This document shows, in pieces, positions 1 to 7,188 of a DNA stretch of 15,498 bases. This stretch comes from an uncultured Bacteroidales bacterium. Its GTDB lineage: Bacteria > Bacteroidota > Bacteroidia > Bacteroidales > Marinilabiliaceae. Within the stretch, counting starts at the first letter, position 1; each line of letters begins with the position of its first letter. A program made the position numbers and the translations under genes. The stretch is taken from the NCBI GenBank assembly GCA_937892255.1, contig CALAUL010000014.1:1-15498 (forward strand), written 5' to 3'. The notes under the pieces are model-generated. The model saw only the letters and a program-made list of their open reading frames with translations, did not search any database and was not told where the DNA came from.

Positions 1-56
1 TGACGCAGCTCGTCTGGATAAACGAAATGGTGCTCTTTTTGTCTCTCATTATCCAT
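1..56 (-). CDS. possible 5' end of a divergent gene (partial)
   Basis: On the minus strand an ATG at 56 opens a frame that stays open for 18 codons to the window edge, and a TAA lies two codons upstream of that ATG, so it is the first possible start. The peptide begins MDNERQKEHHFVYPDEL, a charged and soluble-looking start. The fragment is too short to assign to any family. It would be transcribed away from nadK. Chance could explain an open frame of this length, so confidence is low. Confidence 0.25.
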   Translation of the reverse strand, partial: MDNERQKEHHFVYPDELR

Positions 57-357
57 ACTTTAGAAATTATATCCCCGCCATTCTTTATCTCCCTTACTAA
101 TAAAAATGTCCGCTATTCTTTCTGAGCTACAATAAAAATAACTACTTTTGTTTTTGGCGTTTATACCCTTGTGAAGCGATAACTCTTTAGCACGTCTAAT
201 ATGCTTATCCTTTATATGGTTCTAATCGCAAATGTTCGTTAATGAGTGCCTTCTCTTGCTTAGAGAGTGCGATGATACCTTACGCAACTTTTGTACAGCA
301 CAACGAAAAGGTCACTCCTGTATACATAACGTCCTTTTGACGACAACTATTCACGCT
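57..357. other. non-coding region upstream of nadK
   Basis: This stretch is AT-rich and I see no convincing gene in it. The nadK reading frame is open back to an ATG at 232, but the extra 42 codons do not resemble NAD kinase. One TAnnTTTG-type element is listed separately. I see no RNA gene, repeat or strong terminator here. Confidence 0.5.
145..152 (+). promoter_or_regulatory. candidate -7 promoter element for nadK
   Basis: TACTTTTG followed by T matches the Bacteroidetes -7 consensus TAnnTTTG exactly. I see no clear TTTG -33 element about 20 bases upstream. It would give an untranslated leader of roughly 200 bases before the nadK start chosen here, which is long, so the assignment is tentative. 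Confidence 0.3.
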
Positions 358-1251
358 ATGGAACAACGTGTCACTTTAGCCATCTATGCTCGCACTTTCA
401 AGAAAGAGTGCATGCAACTATATGATACTATCATCAATGAGCTTATAGCCCATAAATGTCGCATACTCATGGCCAACAATCTTTATCACGAACTTTGTGA
501 TTACGAACGCCGTTATGCTGGCTATGACATCGTCTCTTTCTCTCCTGAGATGCTCAAGGGTGACATACTTGCCGTCTTGAGTATCGGAGGTGACGGCACA
601 TTCCTTGAGGCTGCTAAGATGGTCATGGGGGAGAATATTCCCGTACTTGGTATTAACAACGGACGCTTAGGTTTCCTTGCTCAAGTCAACACCGACAAAG
701 TGTCTGAGGCTATTTCTGCGTTGCTCTCCGGCAACTATCGACTGGCTCCTCTTGATGTACTCTCTCTATATGCCAACGGACAACGTCAGGCTGTCGACTT
801 CGCTCTTAACGAGTTTGCTGTTAGCAAAAGCGATAACTCATCTATGCTCACCATACATGCTTATGTAGATGGTGACTATCTGACAACATATTGGGCTGAT
901 GGTCTTATCATAGCTACTTCAACAGGCTCAACTGCTTACTCTATGTCCGTCGGTGGACCTATTGTATACCCCTCATCACCCAACTTTATCATCATACCTA
1001 TCGCTCCGCACAACCTAACTGTCAGACCTCTCGTTGTGCCAAGTTCCGTTGTCATACAACTACGTGTTGAAGGTCGCGGTGCAAATATCCTTACCTCACT
1101 TGACGGACGTACTCATATCATGGACTGCGGTGCCCAACTACGTATAGCTAAGACACCTTTTGATGTTAAGATGGTTCAACTTGATGGGTATAGCTTCTTC
1201 GGTACCTTGCGTGACAAACTCATGTGGGGAGCCGATGCTCGCAATATATAA
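358..1251 (+). CDS. nadK: NAD kinase
   Basis: The product is a cytosolic ATP-NAD kinase that phosphorylates NAD to NADP, the cell's only route to NADP. With the start at 358 it is 297 residues, a normal length for the family. Visible signatures are GGDGTFLEAAK at 77-87 (diphosphate-binding loop with the catalytic Asp), NNGRLGFLA at 100-108, ALNE at 149-152, and DGLIIATSTGSTAYS at 181-195, followed by the IPIAPHNLTVRP segment. The C-terminus ends in the MWGAD block common in Bacteroidales homologues. The frame extends upstream to an ATG at 232, but those 42 residues are Cys- and His-rich and unlike the family, whereas MEQRVTLAIYAR begins the Rossmann-like strand expected at the N-terminus. The next gene follows after 100 bases with no clear terminator between them. 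Confidence 0.95.
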   Translation: MEQRVTLAIYARTFKKECMQLYDTIINELIAHKCRILMANNLYHELCDYERRYAGYDIVSFSPEMLKGDILAVLSIGGDGTFLEAAKMVMGENIPVLGINNGRLGFLAQVNTDKVSEAISALLSGNYRLAPLDVLSLYANGQRQAVDFALNEFAVSKSDNSSMLTIHAYVDGDYLTTYWADGLIIATSTGSTAYSMSVGGPIVYPSSPNFIIIPIAPHNLTVRPLVVPSSVVIQLRVEGRGANILTSLDGRTHIMDCGAQLRIAKTPFDVKMVQLDGYSFFGTLRDKLMWGADARNI

Positions 1252-1351
1252 AAGTGACGAGAAAGACCTCAATGTCATTCACAACTTCTACTGTTTCTCT
1301 GTCGTAGAAGAGGTTTGTCGTAAAAATAATCGTGAATAAAATACTGAATAT

Positions 1352-2425
1352 ATGAAAAAGAAAATACTTATTGCAGTTGGATGTGTAATAGGATTGCTTG
1401 TTGTAATCTTGGTTTGGGTGTCATTTACCTTTGGAGCTTTTATAGAGGGCGCAATGTCGGTTAAAAAGTTAGACGAAGGACTGTATTACATGGAGTATTC
1501 AGGAGATGACGGATTTGATGAATTGATAGCAAAAGGAGGAGTGCGTACGTACGAAGAGTTGATTCCATATATTATCTCGTTTATGACAAAAGGTTTTTAT
1601 GAACCTCCCATTAGTACATCTGACACGATAAGGTATGGCTGTTCATCATTGACGATTCGAACACCGGAGGATAGCGTTATAATGGGGCGTAATTTCGATT
1701 ATCCGTCTGCTACGGGTATGATTCTTCGTTGCAAACCGACAAAAGGCTATGAGACTATCACCACATTCAATACGGATTTTTGCAATTTTGGAGAAAAATG
1801 GAAACCTGAGGGTTTTGCGAACCAATATATGTCGTTGGTCAATTTGTTTTTTGCTTTAGATGGTATAAACGAGAAGGGATTGGCTATTGCCGACTTAGTG
1901 GCTGGAGATAATGTTGAGACACATCAGAATACCGGCAAGTTGTCCCTTACAACGTCATTGGCTATCTGTTATGTGCTAAAAAATGCGGCGAATGTAGATG
2001 AAGCATTGGAACTACTTCGTGAAGTAGACATGCAGTCAGATATTGGGTGTGCTCATCATTATGCTATTTCAGACGCTATGGGAAGAAGCGTGGCTGTTGA
2101 GTATGTAAATAACGAGATGGTTGTTGTTGAAACTCCTGCTGTGGCAAACCACTATTTGTGTGAGCAGAAGAAAAATGTAGGTTTACTTAAAGGTGACGAT
2201 AGATATGATCGATTAATGAATCGATTTAATAATGCAACGGGTGTAATGTCATCGTCAGCTCTTAATGAGTCCATCATGTCGGTGACACAGAAGACACAAG
2301 GCGATAACTTTTTAGGCACAGCATGGACTATGGTGATGAATCTGACAAAGCCTTCTGTTACGTACTATTCACGTCGTCATTTTGATAAGCCTTTTTATTT
2401 TGATTTTGAAACATCTTGTCAGTAG
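1352..2425 (+). CDS. membrane-anchored linear amide C-N hydrolase (choloylglycine hydrolase / penicillin acylase-like, Ntn fold)
   Basis: This 357-residue protein belongs to the Ntn-type amidases that cleave linear amide bonds (bile salt hydrolase, penicillin V acylase and relatives). A Lys-rich start and a hydrophobic stretch at about 5-28 suggest a signal anchor or uncleaved signal, placing the enzyme outside the inner membrane. The catalytic core begins at Cys97 in YGCSSL. GRNFDY at 112-117 places Arg113 and Asp116 at +16 and +19 from the Cys, the spacing known from choloylglycine hydrolase. DGINEKGLA (170-178), VANHY with Asn266, and DDRYDR with Arg284 fit the other active-site positions. 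In bile salt hydrolases the Cys is residue 2. Here about 96 residues precede it, so either a propeptide is removed or this is a subfamily with an N-terminal domain. The substrate cannot be read from the sequence. It is the last gene before a 340-base gap and is probably not part of the ilv unit. Confidence 0.85.
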   Translation: MKKKILIAVGCVIGLLVVILVWVSFTFGAFIEGAMSVKKLDEGLYYMEYSGDDGFDELIAKGGVRTYEELIPYIISFMTKGFYEPPISTSDTIRYGCSSLTIRTPEDSVIMGRNFDYPSATGMILRCKPTKGYETITTFNTDFCNFGEKWKPEGFANQYMSLVNLFFALDGINEKGLAIADLVAGDNVETHQNTGKLSLTTSLAICYVLKNAANVDEALELLREVDMQSDIGCAHHYAISDAMGRSVAVEYVNNEMVVVETPAVANHYLCEQKKNVGLLKGDDRYDRLMNRFNNATGVMSSSALNESIMSVTQKTQGDNFLGTAWTMVMNLTKPSVTYYSRRHFDKPFYFDFETSCQ

Positions 2426-2481
2426 TTTAATGACAGTTCCGTTTAGAGAAATTACTTGCTTTTTGTCTCTGCAACTAACTA

Positions 2482-2516
2482 TTCGAGAGCGAAATAGTCT
2501 CGAACATAATCTTTTT
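2482..2516 (+). terminator. weak terminator-like hairpin after the amide hydrolase gene
   Basis: TTCGAGA at 2482-2488 pairs with TCTCGAA at 2498-2504, a 7-bp stem with a 9-base loop. TTTTT follows only at 2512-2516, seven bases after the stem, which is further than in an efficient intrinsic terminator. It is the only candidate end signal for the upstream gene. Confidence 0.35.
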
Positions 2517-2734
2517 GAGGACGCACGTTATAGAGTAATCGAGTACGCTGTATGACAGACGATATAATAAGTGTCATCATAGTGTTGAACAGCATTACAT
2601 AACAGAACAGAAACCATATAACAGAACTACACAAATATCAGAGTTAAGATTCAATGATGTATAAAAACGTAATTATTTTTGATCAGAGAAACAAAAAAAG
2701 AAGAATTATATACTCAATATTAAAAAACTAATTG

Positions 2735-2743
2735 TATATTTGC
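2735..2743 (+). promoter_or_regulatory. candidate -7 promoter element of the ilv-leu unit
   Basis: TATATTTGC is a full match to the Bacteroidetes -7 element TAnnTTTG plus a pyrimidine. It lies 22 bases before the leader ATG, so transcription would start around 2748 and give a very short 5' leader before the peptide, as in classic attenuators. I see no TTTG at the expected -33 position, where the sequence reads TACTCAATAT. Confidence 0.6.
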
Positions 2744-2765
2744 AACGAAATAATAAGGCAGAATT

Positions 2766-2831
2766 ATGAGCAGAATATTCAACATATCAGTGCTACGCCT
2801 CGTGCTTATTATTCTTGTGGTGTGTCCGTAA
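2766..2831 (+). CDS. ilv-leu leader peptide (attenuation control)
   Basis: A 21-codon ORF runs from the ATG at 2766 to a TAA at 2829-2831. Twelve of the 21 residues are branched-chain (4 Ile, 4 Leu, 4 Val), and residues 12-19 read LVLIILVV. All three amino acids made by the downstream genes are represented. All four valine codons are GTG and the leucine codons are CTA, CTC, CTT and CTT. The ORF sits directly after the candidate promoter and 54 bases before the terminator hairpin. A hydrophobic peptide of this size could also be a chance or membrane micropeptide, but its composition, position and neighbouring alternative RNA folds make a regulatory leader the best reading. The expected role is that ribosomes stalled at Ile, Val or Leu codons let transcription continue into ilvD. 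Confidence 0.85.
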   Translation: MSRIFNISVLRLVLIILVVCP

Positions 2832-2833
2832 GA

Positions 2834-2900
2834 ATCGAGTTGAGGTGTCATGTAGGTTGAATATGGTAACTAAAGATAAAATACAGAAGCCCTTCTCGAT
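2834..2900 (+). promoter_or_regulatory. antiterminator fold of the ilv-leu attenuator
   Basis: ATCGAG at 2834-2839 and GAGG at 2842-2845 can pair with the contiguous CCTTCTCGAT at 2891-2900. This gives ten base pairs (one G-U) with a two-base bulge and a loop of about 45 bases. The pairing uses most of the 5' arm of the terminator, so the two folds exclude each other. Upstream, ACGCCTC at 2795-2801, inside the leader ORF, can pair with GAGGTGT at 2842-2848 (seven pairs, one G-U), which would block the antiterminator. These are regions 1, 2, 3 and 4 of a textbook attenuator. The pairings were found by eye, with no energy calculation. Confidence 0.7.
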
Positions 2901-2924
2901 AGAAAGAGAGGGGCTTCGGTTTTT
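2886..2924 (+). terminator. attenuator terminator upstream of ilvD
   Basis: GAAGCCCTTCTC at 2886-2897 pairs over its full length with GAGAGGGGCTTC at 2906-2917: 12 pairs, one of them G-U, with an 8-base loop. The sequence then runs GG and TTTTT (2920-2924). This is a strong Rho-independent terminator lying between the leader peptide and ilvD, where it would stop transcription before the structural genes unless disrupted. Confidence 0.9.
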
Positions 2925-2996
2925 GATATAGAGTTATACTCAAAAAGCTTGCCAAAGAAACATAGAATAACAAAAACGATACAAAACATAACGACG

Positions 2997-4829
2997 ATGA
3001 GCGTAACTTTAAGAAGTGCAACAACGACCGAGGGTCGTCGTATGGCAGGAGCGAGAGCTCTTTGGATGGCAAATGGTATGAAAAGAGAGCAGATGGGTAA
3101 ACCTATCATAGCTATTGCAAACTCATTTACACAGATGGTGCCAGGACATACCCATTTGCATGAGATAGGTCAGATGGTAAAAGCAGAGATAGAGAAACTC
3201 GGTTGTTTCGCAGCTGAGTTTAATACCATAGCTATTGATGATGGTATTGCGATGGGTCATGATGGCATGTTGTATTCTCTCCCTTCTCGTGATATTATAG
3301 CTGACTCTGTAGAGTATATGGTAAATGCTCATAAAGCAGACGCTCTCGTGTGTATATCCAACTGCGACAAGATAACTCCGGGTATGCTCATTGCTGCTAT
3401 GCGATTGAATATCCCTACAGTATTTGTATCTGGAGGTCCGATGGAGGCTGGTGTATTGGGAGCAGCAAAGCTTGACTTGATAGATGCTATGATTAAGTCT
3501 GCTGACCCTTCGGTGTCGGATAGTGAGGTGGCTGATGTAGAGGCTCATGCTTGTCCTACATGTGGCTCATGTTCGGGTATGTTTACAGCCAATTCGATGA
3601 ACTGCCTCAACGAGGCTATAGGTTTGGCTCTCCCAGGTAATGGTACTATTATCTCTACTCACGAAAACCGTACACAACTCTTTAAGGATGCAGCAAAGCT
3701 TATCGTTGAAAATGCTTACAAATACTATGAGCAGGGAGATGAGAGTGTACTTCCTCGTTCTATAGCTACACGTGAGGCATTCCTTAACGCTATGACGCTT
3801 GATATTGCTATGGGTGGTTCGACAAACACTGTACTTCACCTCTTGGCTGTTGCTAATGAAGCAGGCGTAGACTTTAAGATGGCAGATATTGACGCACTAT
3901 CTCGTAAAGTACCATGTCTATGTAAGGTTGCACCTAACACTCAGAAGTATCATATACAAGATGTCAATCGAGCTGGTGGTATCGTAGCTATCATGGCACA
4001 ACTTGCTAAAGCAGGCTTGGTGAAGACAGACCTTAAACGTGTAGATGGTATGACACTTGCAGAAGAGATAGATGCATACTGTATAGAGAGCGCAAATATC
4101 TGTGACAAGGCAAAGAAAAACTATCTCTCTGCGCCATGTAACAAATACAACATCGTTTTGGGTTCGCAAGCCAACTACTATGAGGAATATGACTTAGACC
4201 GTTCGGAAGGCTGTATAAGAGATGTCGAACATGCATACACTAAGGACGGTGGTTTGGCAGTGTTGTTTGGTAATATAGCACAAGACGGATGTGTGATAAA
4301 GACAGCAGGTGTAGATGAGAAGATATGGAAATTCACAGGTCCAGCTAAGGTCTTTGATTCACAGGAGTCAGCATGTGAGGGAATCCTCGGTGGAGCAATA
4401 AAGAGTGGAGATGTAGTAGTCATCACACATGAAGGACCTAAGGGTGGTCCTGGTATGCAGGAGATGCTTTATCCTACATCATATATCAAGAGTATGCACC
4501 TTGGTAAGGAGTGTGCACTTATCACAGATGGACGTTTTTCGGGCGGTACATCAGGTCTGTCGATAGGTCATATCTCACCAGAAGCAGCAGCAGGTGGAAA
4601 TGTTGGTTTGCTACGAGATGGAGATATCATAGAGATAGATATACCAGAGAGAAAGATAAATGTGAAGTTGTCAGACGAAGAACTATCATTGCGTAGAGAG
4701 GAAGAACTCAAAAGAGGAAAGAAAGCCTTTACAGCACCAAAGCGAGACCGCTATGTGCCAAAGAGTTTGCAAGCATATGCAAGCATGGTAAGTTCGGCAG
4801 ACAAGGGAGCAGTAAGAATAATAGAATAG
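2997..4829 (+). CDS. ilvD: dihydroxy-acid dehydratase
   Basis: IlvD dehydrates 2,3-dihydroxy-isovalerate and 2,3-dihydroxy-3-methylvalerate to the 2-oxoacids that are transaminated to valine and isoleucine. At 610 residues it matches the usual length (about 616 in E. coli). Seen here: RSATTTEGRRMAGARALW near the N-terminus, CISNCDKITPG with Cys119 and Cys123 (iron-sulfur and Mg site), ACPTCGSCSGMFTANS with Cys186, 189 and 192, and the C-terminal DGRFSGGTSGLSIGH block. The frame is open back to a TTG at 2949, but the 16 extra residues are not conserved, so the ATG at 2997 is chosen. It is the first structural gene after the attenuator and lies 21 bases before ilvB. The iron-sulfur cluster should make it oxygen-sensitive. 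Confidence 0.97.
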   Translation: MSVTLRSATTTEGRRMAGARALWMANGMKREQMGKPIIAIANSFTQMVPGHTHLHEIGQMVKAEIEKLGCFAAEFNTIAIDDGIAMGHDGMLYSLPSRDIIADSVEYMVNAHKADALVCISNCDKITPGMLIAAMRLNIPTVFVSGGPMEAGVLGAAKLDLIDAMIKSADPSVSDSEVADVEAHACPTCGSCSGMFTANSMNCLNEAIGLALPGNGTIISTHENRTQLFKDAAKLIVENAYKYYEQGDESVLPRSIATREAFLNAMTLDIAMGGSTNTVLHLLAVANEAGVDFKMADIDALSRKVPCLCKVAPNTQKYHIQDVNRAGGIVAIMAQLAKAGLVKTDLKRVDGMTLAEEIDAYCIESANICDKAKKNYLSAPCNKYNIVLGSQANYYEEYDLDRSEGCIRDVEHAYTKDGGLAVLFGNIAQDGCVIKTAGVDEKIWKFTGPAKVFDSQESACEGILGGAIKSGDVVVITHEGPKGGPGMQEMLYPTSYIKSMHLGKECALITDGRFSGGTSGLSIGHISPEAAAGGNVGLLRDGDIIEIDIPERKINVKLSDEELSLRREEELKRGKKAFTAPKRDRYVPKSLQAYASMVSSADKGAVRIIE

Positions 4830-4850
4830 TCAATTCAAAACAGGATATTA

Positions 4851-6575
4851 ATGAACGGAGCAGAAGCATTAATCAGGTCATTGCTTGCTGAGGGGGTAGA
4901 GACAGTATTTGGCTATCCTGGCGGAGCAATAATACCAGTATTCGACAAGCTTTATGACTTCAAGAAGGAGTTGCGACATGTGCTTGTCAGACATGAGCAG
5001 GGAGCAATACATGCAGCCCAAGGTTACGCGCGAGTGAGTGGTAAGACAGGTGTCGTCTGTGTTACCTCAGGTCCTGGAGCTACGAATGTTATCACAGGTA
5101 TTGCTGATGCGATGATTGACTCTACGCCGCTCGTTGTTATTACTGGTCAGGTGGCTTCTGGGTTACTTGGTACTGACGCATTCCAGGAGACAGATGTCTT
5201 GGGTATCACATTGCCTATTACGAAATGGAGCTATCAGATACGACGTCCAGAGGATATAGCATGGGCTGTTGCACGTGCTTTCTATATCGCTGGTTCTGGT
5301 CGTCCTGGTCCCGTTGTGTTGGACTTTGCGAAGAATGCACAAGTGGGAGAAGTGGATTGGAAACACGAGAAGATAGACTTTATACGTTCGTATAATCCTA
5401 TGCCAGAGGTGTCGGAAGATGCTCTTAATAAGGCAGCTCAGATGATAGATGAGGCAAAGAAACCGTTTGTTGTCTATGGTCAGGGTATCACGTTGAGTGG
5501 AGCAGAGAAGACTTTGAAGTCTTTTTTGGATAAGACGGGAATACCAGCAGCATCGACATTGCTTGGTTTGAGTGCCTTGCCTTCTGACTATGAGCATTAC
5601 AAAGGTATGCTCGGTATGCATGGTAACATAGGCCCTAATGTTAAGACCAACGAATGTGACGTGCTTATAGCTGTAGGTATGCGTTTTGATGACCGTGTGA
5701 CGGGCGATGTTTCGAAGTATGCTAAACAAGCTAAGATAATACATATAGATATCGATGCTGCGGAAATAGGTAAGATTATACCTGTAGAGTTGGGTATCTT
5801 AGGAGATGCAAGAGAAGTACTTGAGCGTTTGACGGGCAAAGTAAAAGCAAACGAACATAAAGCATGGGAAGCGGAATTTGACGAGTGTATGTCCGTTGAG
5901 TCGGCTGCTGTCATTGAGCCAGAGATACACCCAGGTAATTATGACGCTACATCAGACATCAATATGGGCGAGGTGGTTCGTATGGTTGCAGAAGTCAGTG
6001 ATTCGCAAGCTGTAGTTGTTACAGATGTAGGACAGAACCAGATGTTGGCTTCTCGTTATTCGCTCTTTAAGCAAGGACGTTCGTTGCTTACCTCTGGAGG
6101 TTTAGGAACAATGGGCTTTGGTTTGCCAGCAGCTGTAGGCGCAAAGATAGCATGTCCTGAACGTCAGGTATGTTTCTTTGGTGGCGATGGTGGTGTTCAG
6201 ATGACGATGCAGGAATTTGGCACTATAATGCAGGAGAAGTGTGGTGTAAAAGTCATTATCATGAACAACAATTGGCTTGGTAATGTTCGTCAATGGCAGG
6301 AGATGTTCTTTGGGGAACGTTATTCGGAGACACGTATGGTAAACCCAGACTTTATGATGATAGCAGAGGCATATGGATTCAAACACTGCAGAGTGACAAA
6401 GCGAGAAGAGCTACGAGGCGCAGTAGAAGAGATGCTTTCGGACATCAACGAACCATATATACTTGAGGTATGTGTAGTAGAAGAAGGAATGGTAATGCCT
6501 ATGATGCCACCAGGTAAAGGCGTGACAGAGATAATGTTGAATACAAAAGAATGGTACACACCGACAAAGAAGTAA
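4851..6575 (+). CDS. ilvB: acetolactate synthase, large (catalytic) subunit
   Basis: This ThDP enzyme condenses two pyruvates to 2-acetolactate (valine, leucine) or pyruvate with 2-oxobutyrate to 2-aceto-2-hydroxybutyrate (isoleucine). The 574-residue length is typical. Glu49 in VRHEQGA is the ThDP-activating glutamate. GDGG at 445-448 and NN at 472-473 form the ThDP/Mg motif. RQWQEMFFGERYSE from 480 carries the conserved Trp used in substrate preference, and EEGMVMPMMPPGK near the C-terminus is typical of biosynthetic AHAS rather than catabolic AlsS. The middle domain (about 190-330, with GMRFDDRVTGD) is the FAD-binding region of the family. The regulatory subunit gene follows after 15 bases. 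With CimA and LeuBCD downstream, its 2-oxobutyrate could come from citramalate. Confidence 0.97.
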   Translation: MNGAEALIRSLLAEGVETVFGYPGGAIIPVFDKLYDFKKELRHVLVRHEQGAIHAAQGYARVSGKTGVVCVTSGPGATNVITGIADAMIDSTPLVVITGQVASGLLGTDAFQETDVLGITLPITKWSYQIRRPEDIAWAVARAFYIAGSGRPGPVVLDFAKNAQVGEVDWKHEKIDFIRSYNPMPEVSEDALNKAAQMIDEAKKPFVVYGQGITLSGAEKTLKSFLDKTGIPAASTLLGLSALPSDYEHYKGMLGMHGNIGPNVKTNECDVLIAVGMRFDDRVTGDVSKYAKQAKIIHIDIDAAEIGKIIPVELGILGDAREVLERLTGKVKANEHKAWEAEFDECMSVESAAVIEPEIHPGNYDATSDINMGEVVRMVAEVSDSQAVVVTDVGQNQMLASRYSLFKQGRSLLTSGGLGTMGFGLPAAVGAKIACPERQVCFFGGDGGVQMTMQEFGTIMQEKCGVKVIIMNNNWLGNVRQWQEMFFGERYSETRMVNPDFMMIAEAYGFKHCRVTKREELRGAVEEMLSDINEPYILEVCVVEEGMVMPMMPPGKGVTEIMLNTKEWYTPTKK

Positions 6576-6578
6576 TAT

Positions 6579-6584
6579 AGGAGG
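6579..6584 (+). promoter_or_regulatory. full Shine-Dalgarno sequence before ilvN
   Basis: AGGAGG lies six bases before the ilvN ATG, directly after the ilvB stop. Most genes in this window have no such motif, as is usual in Bacteroidetes, so this start may be translated independently of its upstream neighbour. Confidence 0.6.
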
Positions 6585-6590
6585 ATAAGT

Positions 6591-7142
6591 ATGCAAAACG
6601 ATAATACATTATTTACCGTTACGGTATATTCGGAGAACCAGGTAGGTCTGTTGAATCAGATCTCAACAGTATTTACACGACGCAATTTGAACATCTGGAG
6701 TTTGTCGGTGTCAGCATCAGCTATAGAAGGCGTGCATAAGTTTACGATAGCATGTCGAACAACGAGAGCAAACATAGATGCTGTTGTTAAAGCTATAGAG
6801 AAACGTATTGATGTCATTAAGGCCTTTTACTATACAGATGATGAAATCGTTTATCAGGAGATAGCACTTTATAAGGTTAAGACGGAGAACTTGCTTGACT
6901 CACCAGATTTTGAGGAACTCATCAGAAAACACAATGCACAGATATTGGAGATAAACCGTACCTTTGCGGTTATTCAGAAAACGGGACATTGTACAGACAC
7001 TCAGGAATTGTATGAAGAACTGAATAAATACGGTGTGTTACAGTTTGTTAGGTCTGGACGTGTTGCTATTACTAAGTCAACGGTCGAACATGTGAGTCAG
7101 TTTCTGATGAAGCAAGAAAGCCGTCGAATAGGCAGTAAATAG
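6591..7142 (+). CDS. ilvN: acetolactate synthase, small (regulatory) subunit
   Basis: This subunit activates the catalytic subunit and confers feedback inhibition by branched-chain amino acids, chiefly valine. The 183-residue protein has an N-terminal ACT domain (about 7-80) with the hallmark NQVGLLNQISTVFTRRNLNI, where the effector binds between ACT dimers. A C-terminal small-subunit domain follows (about 85-175), with FEELIRKHNAQILEI and LNKYGVLQFVRSGRVAI. The length fits full-size IlvN/IlvH proteins rather than the short ACT-only forms. It directly follows ilvB and precedes ilvC by 46 bases. Feedback on enzyme activity would add to the transcriptional control by the leader. Valine sensitivity cannot be judged by eye. 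Confidence 0.95.
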   Translation: MQNDNTLFTVTVYSENQVGLLNQISTVFTRRNLNIWSLSVSASAIEGVHKFTIACRTTRANIDAVVKAIEKRIDVIKAFYYTDDEIVYQEIALYKVKTENLLDSPDFEELIRKHNAQILEINRTFAVIQKTGHCTDTQELYEELNKYGVLQFVRSGRVAITKSTVEHVSQFLMKQESRRIGSK

Positions 7143-7188
7143 GTATAAAAAGAATTAAATAATATTAACTAACAATAAAGTCAATAAA

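Larger units (their letters stand above)
2426..2765. other. 340-base intergenic region upstream of the ilv-leu leader
   Basis: I see no gene in either strand here. The first part carries a weak terminator-like inverted repeat (2482-2516). The middle contains a short inverted repeat ATGACA/TGTCAT (2552-2557 and 2572-2577), too weak to interpret. The last 100 bases are very AT-rich and end with a promoter-like element just before the leader peptide. Confidence 0.6.

Noticed and set aside
118..140. tRNA-like text TGTAGCTCAG on the minus strand upstream of nadK
   Set aside because: It resembles a D-arm, but there is no matching acceptor stem, T-arm GTTCGAATC or cloverleaf spacing around it.
1265..1316. 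Inverted repeats between nadK and the amide hydrolase gene (CTTCTAC/GTAGAAG and CCTC/GAGG)
   Set aside because: The stems compete with one another, the loop is large and no T-run follows, so I do not call a terminator.
2676..2681. TTTTTG as the -33 element of the leader promoter
   Set aside because: It is more than 50 bases upstream of the TATATTTGC element, far beyond the usual spacing of about 20.
2949..2996. TTG start extending IlvD by 16 residues
   Set aside because: The extra residues are unlike IlvD, and the ATG at 2997 begins the conserved RSATTTEGRR region at the expected distance.
5163..5744. 193-codon open frame antisense to ilvB, and similar long antisense frames over ilvD, leuA and leuB
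   Set aside because: They lie wholly within well-supported genes, have Cys/His/Tyr-rich compositions typical of reverse-frame reading, and show no recognisable motifs.
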